DNA of 18,240 nucleotides from Bacilli bacterium (GTDB taxonomy: Bacteria > Bacillota_I > Bacilli_A > ML615J-28 > CAG-698): positions 1 to 18,240 of the forward strand of contig JAEDHQ010000036.1 in the NCBI GenBank assembly GCA_016296945.1, read 5' to 3'. The stretch's first letter is position 1. The number at the start of each line of letters is the position of its first letter. Positions 1 to 7,324 of the stretch are shown here, piece by piece. The translations under genes and the position numbers were made by a program. The notes below the pieces were generated by a model. That model was not told the origin of the DNA, searched no databases, and saw only the letters and a program-made list of their open reading frames with translations.

Positions 1-3000
1 TATCTTTAATTGTAAAGTTTCCGCTTCCATGATACATAAACATAATGAAACTTTGATGAGAACCTTTTACAACATTTCCTTCAATTACAACTTCACCAGA
101 AATAGCACCATCAGTACGGAACCAGTCATAAGATCCACCACCATCTTCAAGGTAGTTATTCTTAGCAACAAATCCTTCTAATGTTTTACCAGCACGAACA
201 CCACGTGCAGCTAAAGAGTTGATAGCTTTATTATTAGTAAATACTAAATTCTTAGCAGGGCCTTCTAATTTTACAAATCCATCATTAGTACAAGAATCAA
301 AAATACAACTATCAATTGTAATACCATCTTGTCCACCATCAACAGCACCAGAAATCTTTGCTTTGTCTTTGAAAGTTAATTTCTCAATAGTAGTATTAGC
401 AACATCTTTCGCAATTGTAATAACACCAGAAATAACAGAATCTTCACCAAGACCAGTAATAGTAACATTATTCTTATCAATTGTTAAATCGCCTTCAATT
501 TTTCCTGATTTTACAATAATGTTCATACCATCAACTAATTTACCTTCTAGATCAGATAACTTTTGAACTCTATTAACAGCAGAAGGTTTATTAGGATCTA
601 CAACATATGATAATGGAGTTACACCTTCTGCAGTTACAATTGTATCCAAAACAGGGAATAAATTATGAGCATAATTTCCACTCTTCTTATGTGTTAAGAA
701 AGACATAGTAACTTCTTTACCAACATAAGCACTTAATTGTTCTACAAGATCATCTGTTAAATATGATGTATAAGCTGTATTAGAACTATCTAATTTAAAA
801 TTAATAAATGTTCCATTTAAAACTAATGTACCAGTTAAAGTGATTTCTTTACCGATATTTGCTCTACTTGAATCTAAAGCGACTAATTCAGCTACAGTCA
901 TTGTTGTAAAATTATATGTATACGTTTCATTTCCTAATACTTCTAATTGAGAAACATATTGAACTTGCTTTTGTTTATCTGTTCCCATATAGCCGTTTAA
1001 TTTTACTTTATCTCCTAATTCAACAGCTTTATCAGTTTTCACAAACATTACACCACTAGCATCTTTTAGTAAGAAACCAGAAGCACTAACATAAATAACT
1101 TGACCTTCTAATTGAATTAATCCTTTATCTGCTAAAGCATCAGCTTCAACAACAGTATTTGTTGTTAAACCAGCATCAAATGTAGGTAATTTTTCACTTG
1201 CTGCTTCATTTAAAACAATAATATTATCATATACTTTTGTATCTTTAGCTAAAATATTTTCATAATTAGCATCAGCAATTTCAACTTTTGTTACAAAGTC
1301 AGTGCCATAGAAGTTATTATTAAATGTACCAATCTTAAAGTTTGTTGCTTCAGTATCAGAACCAAAGAAATTCTTGTTAATCATCTCTTCAGCAGCTTTT
1401 AAAATGAACGCATTATATTTAACATCTAATGTAAATGTAATATTCTTTTCAGCCCAACTTGCAGAATCAGATACGTTACCACGAATATTAATATTTCCAT
1501 CACATTTATCAAAAATATTATATTGGAATAAGAATTTTGCATTTGTAGCTTCTTGATGAGCAGCAGTTGCAAAGGCTGCAGTTTGAGTACGAGTTGAATC
1601 AACGTTAGTTGTACCAACATTCTTGAAGTAGTTACCTTCTACAACAACATCAATATCGCCACCCGCAGCATAAGATCTTAAAAATACACCATTATAAGCA
1701 ACATTTTCAAATCTATTGTCTTCAATAACTATTTTACCCATATTATTATTATAATCAAAACGAACAGCATCACGGTCACAATCAATAAATGTATTTCCTT
1801 TAATTGTAATACCATCTGTACATACTGAGTAAACATTAGTATCAGAAACATTTTCAAATGTATTATTTAAAATTTGTGTGTCTTTTTCCCATGCCCAGCT
1901 ACCAGCTAATGTGATAAATCCTGGATAAGTACTTGCAATACCATCAGCACTTGTAGCACCATTGCCATAACGAGTATCTTTCCATGCAATAGAAGCTTCT
2001 GCTGTATCATATACATAGTTGTTTTCAAACTTAAAGTTTGTAATTTCTTTATATGTAGCAACTCTAGCACCACTTGTGAAAGATAAACCTTTAATAACTA
2101 CATTACTAGTTAATACAAAAATCTTTCCTGTTAAAACAGATGCTTTAAGAGGGTCTTTTTCTTTTACAAATTCGCCAGTTAAAGCTTGTAGTGTAACTTC
2201 TTTTTCAATATTAACATCATCAACATAAATACCAGGGAATAATACGACAGTTCCACCAGTAAATACAGCATTAACAGCATCTTCTACTTTTGCAAACAAA
2301 TTATAACCAAATTTTAAATTAAGATTTTCAATTACAGTTTCTTCAGTTGCTGTAATTAAAACATATGTAGTAGTAGGAACATCAATAATAGTTAATTCAA
2401 ATTCTGCTTTTACTCCACTTGCATCATTTGCAGTAGCAATAATTTTAACTGTTCCAACTGCAACTGCAGTGACAGTACCATCTTCTGCAACAGTTGCAAT
2501 TTTTTCATTACTAGATGCCCAAGTAAATGCTTTATTAGTAGCATTTTCTGGAGAAATAGTAGCATTTAATTTAACAGTGTTATTGACAACAACTTGGTTA
2601 GCACCAGAAATAGCAATTCCAGTAACTAAAATTGGAGAAACTGTTACTTCTAATTCAGCTTTGATTTCACTATTATCTTTTGAAGTAACAACTAATTTTG
2701 CAGTTCCATCCTTTAAAGCGACTACTTTTCCATTTTCAATCTTCAAAATTGTTTCATCACTAGATGTCCATTCAACTTCTTTATTAGTTGCATCAGCAGG
2801 TTCTACTGTACAAGCCAAGTCAATTGCATCACCAATTAACATAGCAGCGCTATTTGTAATTGTAACATTAGTAACACCTACTTTTACAGTTATTTCTAAA
2901 GTAGCTTTTACTTCTGGATTATCAACTGAAGCAACAGTAACAATAGCTGTACCAGCATCAACTGCAGTAACTAAACCTTTTGCATCTACTGTTAATACAC

Positions 3001-3688
3001 TAGAATCACTTGATTCAAAAGTGTAATCTTTGTATGTAGCAGCATCAGGAGCAACAGATACTTGAAGATTTTGTGTTGAACCCTTTTCCATTACTGCATT
3101 TCCAGTTACTTCAATGCCAGTAACAGCTTCTTTTTTAACTTCAACAGCAAGTTTACCAACAACACCACTACCATCAGTAGCAGTAACAGAGATTTCAACA
3201 TTTCCTTCTTTAACAGCAGTAACTAATCCATTAGCATCAACAATTGCTTTTGACTCATCACTACTAGACCAAGTAACATCTTTAACTTTTGCATTTGCAG
3301 GTAGTACTTCAGCACTTAATTGTACTGTTCCACCAACAAAAACAGATGTTGTACCAGTAACTCTAATTTCACTTACCTTAATAGGTAATACTTTTACAGT
3401 TATTGTCGCAGAAGCTTTATCTTCATGGCCAACAATTGCAACAGTAATGGTAGTTTCCCCCTCTAATACAGCTGTAATTGTTCCATCAGAAACAGTAGCA
3501 ACAGCTTCAGAACTAGAAGACCAAGATAATGTTTCACCTTCAGTAAATTGAACAGAAACATTCTTTGAGTCCCCTTCATACATTTCTATTACAGAATCAT
3601 TGGCATCAACGATAATTGTGTACTCTTTACAAGCCACAAAAACGAACGCTAAAACTGTAACGAATAAAAGTGTAAATAATTTCTTCAT
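1..3688 (-). CDS. Giant putative surface lipoprotein: five Big_2 Ig-like domains, beta-helix, OB-like modules (3' end outside window)
   Basis: The reading frame stays open for 1,229 codons from ATG at 3688 to the window edge, so the C-terminus is unseen. The first 20 residues are a lipoprotein-type signal: MKK, a hydrophobic stretch, then FVAC with the lipidated Cys at 20. Residues about 22-437 form five tandem Big_2-type repeats, each with a W/F-x-S-S core, a 'G-x-V-T-A/V' turn and a beta-rich 'VTG-I' ending. Residues about 460-800 look like a right-handed beta-helix: a 'V-x-L-F-P-G-I-Y' entry followed by turns of the N-x-F-x-N type (near 552, 607, 630, 656, 684, 721, 786). About 853-915 resembles an OB fold (QLEGQVIYVS, LLKDASG, KLNGYMG), and 920-1015 may be a second. 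A second beta-helix begins near 1043. A carbohydrate- or host-surface-binding role is inference; no catalytic residues were identified. A GGGAGG site lies an unusually long 13 bases before the ATG. Confidence 0.85.
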   Translation of the reverse strand, partial: MKKLFTLLFVTVLAFVFVACKEYTIIVDANDSVIEMYEGDSKNVSVQFTEGETLSWSSSSEAVATVSDGTITAVLEGETTITVAIVGHEDKASATITVKVLPIKVSEIRVTGTTSVFVGGTVQLSAEVLPANAKVKDVTWSSSDESKAIVDANGLVTAVKEGNVEISVTATDGSGVVGKLAVEVKKEAVTGIEVTGNAVMEKGSTQNLQVSVAPDAATYKDYTFESSDSSVLTVDAKGLVTAVDAGTAIVTVASVDNPEVKATLEITVKVGVTNVTITNSAAMLIGDAIDLACTVEPADATNKEVEWTSSDETILKIENGKVVALKDGTAKLVVTSKDNSEIKAELEVTVSPILVTGIAISGANQVVVNNTVKLNATISPENATNKAFTWASSNEKIATVAEDGTVTAVAVGTVKIIATANDASGVKAEFELTIIDVPTTTYVLITATEETVIENLNLKFGYNLFAKVEDAVNAVFTGGTVVLFPGIYVDDVNIEKEVTLQALTGEFVKEKDPLKASVLTGKIFVLTSNVVIKGLSFTSGARVATYKEITNFKFENNYVYDTAEASIAWKDTRYGNGATSADGIASTYPGFITLAGSWAWEKDTQILNNTFENVSDTNVYSVCTDGITIKGNTFIDCDRDAVRFDYNNNMGKIVIEDNRFENVAYNGVFLRSYAAGGDIDVVVEGNYFKNVGTTNVDSTRTQTAAFATAAHQEATNAKFLFQYNIFDKCDGNINIRGNVSDSASWAEKNITFTLDVKYNAFILKAAEEMINKNFFGSDTEATNFKIGTFNNNFYGTDFVTKVEIADANYENILAKDTKVYDNIIVLNEAASEKLPTFDAGLTTNTVVEADALADKGLIQLEGQVIYVSASGFLLKDASGVMFVKTDKAVELGDKVKLNGYMGTDKQKQVQYVSQLEVLGNETYTYNFTTMTVAELVALDSSRANIGKEITLTGTLVLNGTFINFKLDSSNTAYTSYLTDDLVEQLSAYVGKEVTMSFLTHKKSGNYAHNLFPVLDTIVTAEGVTPLSYVVDPNKPSAVNRVQKLSDLEGKLVDGMNIIVKSGKIEGDLTIDKNNVTITGLGEDSVISGVITIAKDVANTTIEKLTFKDKAKISGAVDGGQDGITIDSCIFDSCTNDGFVKLEGPAKNLVFTNNKAINSLAARGVRAGKTLEGFVAKNNYLEDGGGSYDWFRTDGAISGEVVIEGNVVKGSHQSFIMFMYHGSGNFTIKD

Positions 3689-3727
3689 AAAATATAATTT
3701 CCTCCCTATTTATGATATTTACAAATA

Positions 3728-3756
3728 ATTATAACATTTTTTTTAATTAAAAACAA
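3728..3756 (-). promoter_or_regulatory. Sigma-A promoter for the giant lipoprotein gene
   Basis: On the minus strand TTGTTT (3756-3751), a 17-base spacer and TATAAT (3733-3728) precede the ATG at 3688. A TG one base before the -10 gives an extended -10 (TGTTATAAT). The predicted leader is about 33 bases. The divergent ferredoxin gene has the same nine-base extended -10. Confidence 0.65.
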
Positions 3757-3812
3757 TATAGTATTATATTTCAACAAATAATATTTTTTTATCTAAAACT
3801 TTTATTTTCTTC

Positions 3813-3841
3813 TTTATTTATTAATAAAATTATGTTATAAT
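3813..3841 (+). promoter_or_regulatory. Extended -10 promoter for the ferredoxin gene
   Basis: TGTTATAAT ends at 3841, 31 bases before the ferredoxin ATG; its -10 hexamer is at 3836-3841 and the TG at 3833-3834. The -35 position at 17-base spacing holds TTTATT (3813-3818), a poor match, so the extended -10 probably carries the promoter. The two divergent -10 elements are about 100 bases apart. Confidence 0.55.
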
Positions 3842-3872
3842 TAATTGCAACATAAATAAGGAGGATAAATTT

Positions 3873-4040
3873 ATGCCTAGATTTATTACTGATTCATGTG
3901 TAGCTTGCGGTTCATGCGCAGCTAATTGCCCTGTTAGTTGCATTCAAGAAGGAGATATTTATGTTATTAATCCAGATGAATGCATCGATTGTGGCGCTTG
4001 CGAAGCTAACTGCCCTGTTGAAGCTATCGTTGAAAAATAA
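3873..4040 (+). CDS. 2[4Fe-4S] ferredoxin, 55 residues
   Basis: A low-potential electron carrier in the cytoplasm. The protein has the two classic clostridial-type motifs: C9-x2-C12-x2-C15-x3-C19-P and C37-x2-C40-x2-C43-x3-C47-P. In this family the first three Cys of one motif plus the last Cys of the other bind each cluster. An extra Cys at 23 follows 'PVS', as in many bacterial ferredoxins. The length of 55 fits the family. AAGGAGGA sits 8 bases upstream of the ATG. It is the only plus-strand gene in the window, has its own promoter and is followed at once by a terminator, so it is a single-gene unit. Its redox partner is not in view. The presence of such a ferredoxin suggests anaerobic or fermentative metabolism (inference). 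Confidence 0.95.
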   Translation: MPRFITDSCVACGSCAANCPVSCIQEGDIYVINPDECIDCGACEANCPVEAIVEK

Positions 4041-4070
4041 AAAAGTAGGACTATATGTCCTATTTTTTTT
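4041..4070. terminator. Bidirectional intrinsic terminator between ferredoxin and nif3-like gene
   Basis: TAGGAC (4046-4051), loop TATAT and GTCCTA (4057-4062) form a stem that extends through a G-U pair into A/T pairs. Eight T follow on the plus strand, and a T-run from the A-stretch before 4046 follows on the minus strand. It begins directly after the ferredoxin stop and lies 32 bases past the convergent nif3-like stop, so it can serve both. Confidence 0.85.
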
Positions 4071-4102
4071 AACTTATAATAATAGAATAAAATTATATAA
4101 AA

Positions 4103-4903
4103 TTACAAATAATTAAAATTATCAGTTTCAATATTTGAAATATAAATATTATTATCAAAATTATACAATGATAAAAACTGTTTTCTCAACTCTTCAATCA
4201 AAGAAGTAAAAACATACTTTTCAACACCATGTTTTACTTCAATAATAGATAAGCCATAATAATCAGCTAGTTGGCTATTGTTTAAATGCACTTCGCCAGT
4301 AATATAACAATCTAATCCACAATTAACAGCTGCTAATATATCTGATGTATGAGCACCACTTCCACCAACTATACCAATTCTTTTCACTTTCTTATTAAAA
4401 TCACCTAAGACTTTTACTCCATTTAAATTAAAAATCTTTTTTACATTATTAGCCAATTCTTCTAGTGAAGTTTCTTCAATTTCTCCATATCGTAAATAAT
4501 TTCCTTTTGATGCTTCATCATTAATGATTTTATAATCATTAATCCCAAGCATTTCTGCTAATGTATCATTTACTCCACCTGTACCAACATCTAAATTAGT
4601 ATGCATAGAATACAAAGATATATTATTTTCACACATTAATTTTATTACTTCTCCCTTTTGACTATCAAACAGGATTTTTTGAATACCTGTGAATAAAAAA
4701 GGATGATGAGTGATAATTAAATTACAATTTTTTGAAATTGCATCAATTACTACTTCTTTATTTAGATCTAAGGCAAGTAAGATATTAGAAACCTCAATCT
4801 TTTCCGAACCAATCGCCAAACCAATCGAACCTTGGTCAAATTCTTCCGCATTACTTCTTGGAAATCTAGCATCCAAATATTCTACAACATTTTTTACAAG
4901 CAT
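4103..4903 (-). CDS. Nif3/YqfO-family dinuclear metal-centre protein (short form)
   Basis: A member of the Nif3-like (GTP cyclohydrolase I type 2/NIF3) family, of uncertain biochemical role; members bind two metal ions and form a hexameric toroid. Metal-site motifs are visible in order: ITHHPF with H66 and H67, MHTNLD with H101 and D105, TGEVHLN with H206, and VKHGVEKY with H225 and E228. At 266 residues it matches the short E. coli YbgI-like form and lacks the PII/CutA-like insert of the 373-residue B. subtilis YqfO. The ATG overlaps the end of trmK by 10 bases, so the two are probably translationally coupled. The trmK-yqfO pairing next to rpoD is a conserved Firmicutes arrangement, which supports the call. 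Confidence 0.92.
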   Translation of the reverse strand: MLVKNVVEYLDARFPRSNAEEFDQGSIGLAIGSEKIEVSNILLALDLNKEVVIDAISKNCNLIITHHPFLFTGIQKILFDSQKGEVIKLMCENNISLYSMHTNLDVGTGGVNDTLAEMLGINDYKIINDEASKGNYLRYGEIEETSLEELANNVKKIFNLNGVKVLGDFNKKVKRIGIVGGSGAHTSDILAAVNCGLDCYITGEVHLNNSQLADYYGLSIIEVKHGVEKYVFTSLIEELRKQFLSLYNFDNNIYISNIETDNFNYL

Positions 4904-5541
4904 AAAACATTTTTTATCCTTTCAATTTTTTGATCCAACTGTTGATAAACAGTTGTATTTTTTTTAATATCTTCTAATTTTTTTATTTCATTTAACCATT
5001 TATCTACAAATAATTGATCTTTATTTTTCAATAAATATGGACCAAATTCCAATTCATCTAATGAATAGTTTATTACTTCTTTTGTTTTAAGACGATCACA
5101 AACTAGGATTTCATAATATTTATTATTTTCAAAGACTATTTTTTCAATAACTATTTTAAAACCTAATTTCATAACTTTCATTCTTACTTCAGGAATATCC
5201 CGATTAGGTTGTAGAATCAATCTTTGAACATTTTTTAAATCATCATTCAAAATATCAGATATCAGCATTCCACCCATTCCTGCAATAACAACAACATCAG
5301 TATTATCATCTATATCTTTAATTCCACTAGATAATGAGAACCTCACTTTTGAAGCAAAATCATACTCTTTAATATTTGTAATTGCCTGATTTAAAGGACC
5401 TTTTTTATTATCTATCGCAATTGCCATATCTAATTTATATTTTTTAAATGCTTCAATAATTAATAATCCATGATCGCATCCAACATCGGCCAAACATTTA
5501 TAACTATCAATAAATTCTACTAATTGCTTAATTCTATCCAT
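4894..5541 (-). CDS. trmK: tRNA (adenine(22)-N1)-methyltransferase TrmK
   Basis: Predicted to methylate N1 of A22 in tRNA using S-adenosylmethionine. The Rossmann-type Ado-Met site shows as LADVGCDHG (residues 17-25 of a 215-residue product). The family signature IAGMGG (86-91) follows, then RLILQPN and a 'YYEILVC' strand, matching the B. subtilis TrmK layout including 'GPYLL'. The C-terminal third is lysine-rich and helical, as in the family. A GTG at 5550 is possible, but the ATG at 5541 is preferred: it aligns with the family start and overlaps the preceding stop as ATGGATAG, giving an 8-base overlap with the lipoprotein gene. Expression may therefore depend on the lipoprotein promoter, since rpoD upstream has its own terminator. 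Confidence 0.93.
   Translation of the reverse strand: MDRIKQLVEFIDSYKCLADVGCDHGLLIIEAFKKYKLDMAIAIDNKKGPLNQAITNIKEYDFASKVRFSLSSGIKDIDDNTDVVVIAGMGGMLISDILNDDLKNVQRLILQPNRDIPEVRMKVMKLGFKIVIEKIVFENNKYYEILVCDRLKTKEVINYSLDELEFGPYLLKNKDQLFVDKWLNEIKKLEDIKKNTTVYQQLDQKIERIKNVLCL
4936..4965 (+). other. Terminator-like hairpin on the antisense strand of trmK
   Basis: CAACTGTT (4936-4943), loop GATA and AACAGTTG (4948-4955) make a perfect 8-bp stem, followed after TA by eight T (4958-4965). This is a textbook intrinsic-terminator shape, but only for plus-strand transcription, which here would be antisense to trmK. On the coding strand the same bases encode lysine, threonine and glutamine codons near the TrmK C-terminus. 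No plus-strand gene lies nearby except the already terminated ferredoxin, so its use is uncertain. Confidence 0.4.
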
Positions 5542-7150
5542 AAATATCACTTGTAACTAATGTGAAAATTGTATCACACTGATTATTTTCAATTATCACA
5601 TTATAATTTAACATATAATAATAACTTAATCCATTATAATATATACGATTAAAAGTAGGTTTAAAAGCAGAGAAAGAACAATATTCAAAGATTATATCGA
5701 GATTGTAATTATAGAAAGAATAATAATACATATTATCTTGTTGCACAACCTTATATAATAATGGACAATTATCGACTTTTGCTAGATTTGTCATTGTTAA
5801 AGATCCTGACAGATCGATAATATAAAGATTATCATTCTTGACAGCATAATTTAAATTTGATATGAAATAATCACCTATTTCGTCATATTCAAAAGGAATA
5901 ATCACTTCTAATTCATAATTAATAAATCCATATTTATTATTTCTTTTACATTTAATTATTTTATTACTAAAATCAAAATTATCAAAAGAGATATTTAAGT
6001 CATTGTTCTTAAAATCAAAAATTAAATTCATTTTACTATCATATAAACGATGGGAATTATTATCAAAATAATGTTTAGAGTCCAATCTAATTAATGATTC
6101 AAGTGAAATTGAATTAGCGAAATTATAAATAATATCACATTCATTATCAATAATAAATCTTTCGATAGGTTGCAACCTTTTATTTTCAATTAATTGAATT
6201 CTCACATTTGCATAATTATAAATACCATTTTTATCCTTACATGAACTACCATCAATAATAATATAATCAAGATCTATTTCTTTTGTTTCACCAGTTTTTA
6301 AGTCTATACGATTTGTAATAAGCTTATATTTCAATAAATCATTATTAACTTCAATAGCATAATCATATTCCTTTTCATCACGATCTAACAACAATACATT
6401 TTGATAAATGAAATATCCTCCGAATATAACATTAAATTGAAAGTCAAGATTGAAATTTATCGTAGAAACAAGTTTATGATCCGAGTTATATATTTGACCA
6501 TATTTGTTATTTAATTCAATCATATAATAACCTGGTAATCCATACTTTTCCAATTCAATTCCTATTGGAACAAAAGTGATTTTGTCTCCTGTTGTTAGAG
6601 AATCATCAGAATATAATACACGATTAGAAATATCTTCTTTTGAAACATAAATAATATTTATTTTATCTGAATTTGAATAGTATGTAATTGTTTCAGTGTA
6701 AATAAAATAATTATTTTTTTTATTTCTTGAAATAGTAATGTTTAAATCATCATAAGTTCCTTTAGGTAATATAATATTACCGTAATAATCATATAATTCT
6801 TTTTGATAATCTAAATATGTAACTACAAAATAATTAGGAAAGTAATAATTTACCAAATAATCTATTGATAAAACATCATTAAACTCAAAAATAAATCTAT
6901 TCAATAAAAGAGAATAAACAGCAAGTCTATTATCATTCTTTAAAGTTACTAAAGGGACTGATGAAATATTATATAAATCATAATTTATATTATAATAATC
7001 TATATACTCATTTTTTCCTATCTTTGAATAGTCACTCTCAATATTAAAATCTATAAATTGTGTATTAATCTCTCTTCCAAGTTTATTACAACTAAGTAAA
7101 AAAAGAGAAGAAAAAAGAATTAACATCATTATTATTTTTTTGTTTTTCAT
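5534..7150 (-). CDS. Predicted lipoprotein with WG-like (YG) beta repeats, 538 residues
   Basis: Not recognised as a named gene. The N-terminus is a clear lipoprotein signal (MKNKK, hydrophobic core, LLSC with lipidated Cys at 21), so the product should be anchored outside the cell membrane. The rest has no further obvious membrane segment and is rich in Y, N, I and D. Several stretches resemble the WG beta-repeat (K-Y-G-x-I-N..G/E..V-I-P..Y-D-x-I): residues 118-136, 216-230 and, best, 405-428 (NKYGFIN, then PFEYDEIGDY). Tyr replaces the usual Trp, and I see no tryptophan in the protein. Start ATG 7150 has GGTGG six bases upstream and its own promoter. It sits between rpoD and trmK, a position normally occupied by core genes, and overlaps trmK by 8 bases, suggesting a lineage-specific insertion. 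Confidence 0.85.
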   Translation of the reverse strand: MKNKKIIMMLILFSSLFLLSCNKLGREINTQFIDFNIESDYSKIGKNEYIDYYNINYDLYNISSVPLVTLKNDNRLAVYSLLLNRFIFEFNDVLSIDYLVNYYFPNYFVVTYLDYQKELYDYYGNIILPKGTYDDLNITISRNKKNNYFIYTETITYYSNSDKINIIYVSKEDISNRVLYSDDSLTTGDKITFVPIGIELEKYGLPGYYMIELNNKYGQIYNSDHKLVSTINFNLDFQFNVIFGGYFIYQNVLLLDRDEKEYDYAIEVNNDLLKYKLITNRIDLKTGETKEIDLDYIIIDGSSCKDKNGIYNYANVRIQLIENKRLQPIERFIIDNECDIIYNFANSISLESLIRLDSKHYFDNNSHRLYDSKMNLIFDFKNNDLNISFDNFDFSNKIIKCKRNNKYGFINYELEVIIPFEYDEIGDYFISNLNYAVKNDNLYIIDLSGSLTMTNLAKVDNCPLLYKVVQQDNMYYYSFYNYNLDIIFEYCSFSAFKPTFNRIYYNGLSYYYMLNYNVIIENNQCDTIFTLVTSDIYG

Positions 7151-7174
7151 ATATCCACCATTTAAGTTACAATA

Positions 7175-7203
7175 ATTATATCAAATAAATCCAAAATATA
7201 CAA
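7175..7203 (-). promoter_or_regulatory. Promoter for the WG-like lipoprotein-trmK-nif3 unit
   Basis: On the minus strand TTGTAT (7203-7198), a 17-base spacer and TATAAT (7180-7175), with TG one base before the -10 (TGATATAAT). It lies 24 bases before the start codon and downstream of the rpoD terminator, so it likely drives the three following overlapping genes. Confidence 0.6.
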
Positions 7204-7214
7204 CAAACATTTTA

Positions 7215-7282
7215 GGAGACTAACAATAAAAATATTGATTATCTATAAATATATTTATAGGATAAAAATATTTAATGTCTCC
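7215..7282. repeat. Long imperfect inverted repeat between rpoD and the lipoprotein gene
   Basis: GGAGAC at 7215-7220 is matched by GTCTCC at 7277-7282. Inside, AAATATT (7230-7236) pairs with AATATTT (7267-7273), and the centre is a perfect 18-base palindrome (7243-7260). The arms join into one ~68-base hairpin with small bulges and an asymmetric loop. It is separate from the rpoD terminator (7301-7324) and ends 11 bases before the -35 of the lipoprotein promoter. It could be a structured RNA end, an operator or a small mobile-repeat remnant; no target-site duplication is evident. Confidence 0.6.
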
Positions 7283-7300
7283 AATCTTTTTACGAAACAT

Positions 7301-7324
7301 AAAAAAAGATCACAAGTGTGATCT
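7301..7324 (-). terminator. Intrinsic terminator of rpoD
   Basis: On the minus strand AGATCACA and TGTGATCT form an 8-base inverted repeat (about 7 bp stem with a 4-base loop), followed by seven T. The left arm overlaps the rpoD stop codon TAG. Confidence 0.85.

Noticed and set aside
1426..1620. Minus-strand frame of 64 codons in another phase inside the giant gene
   Set aside because: Out of frame with the continuous lipoprotein reading frame and of low complexity.
219..3551. Open frames on the plus strand opposite the giant lipoprotein (219-566, 1374-1556, 2019-2228, 2469-3026, 3114-3551)
   Set aside because: They are shadows of the Val/Thr/Ala-rich Big_2 and beta-helix coding on the minus strand, lack ribosome binding sites and have low-complexity translations.
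4520..4543. Perfect 10-bp inverted repeat inside the nif3-like gene
   Set aside because: No T-run, nearly all A/T, and explained by repeated Ile-Asn-Asp codons; likely chance.
4710..4967. Plus-strand frame opposite nif3/trmK
   Set aside because: Antisense to two well-supported genes, with no recognisable motif or start signal.
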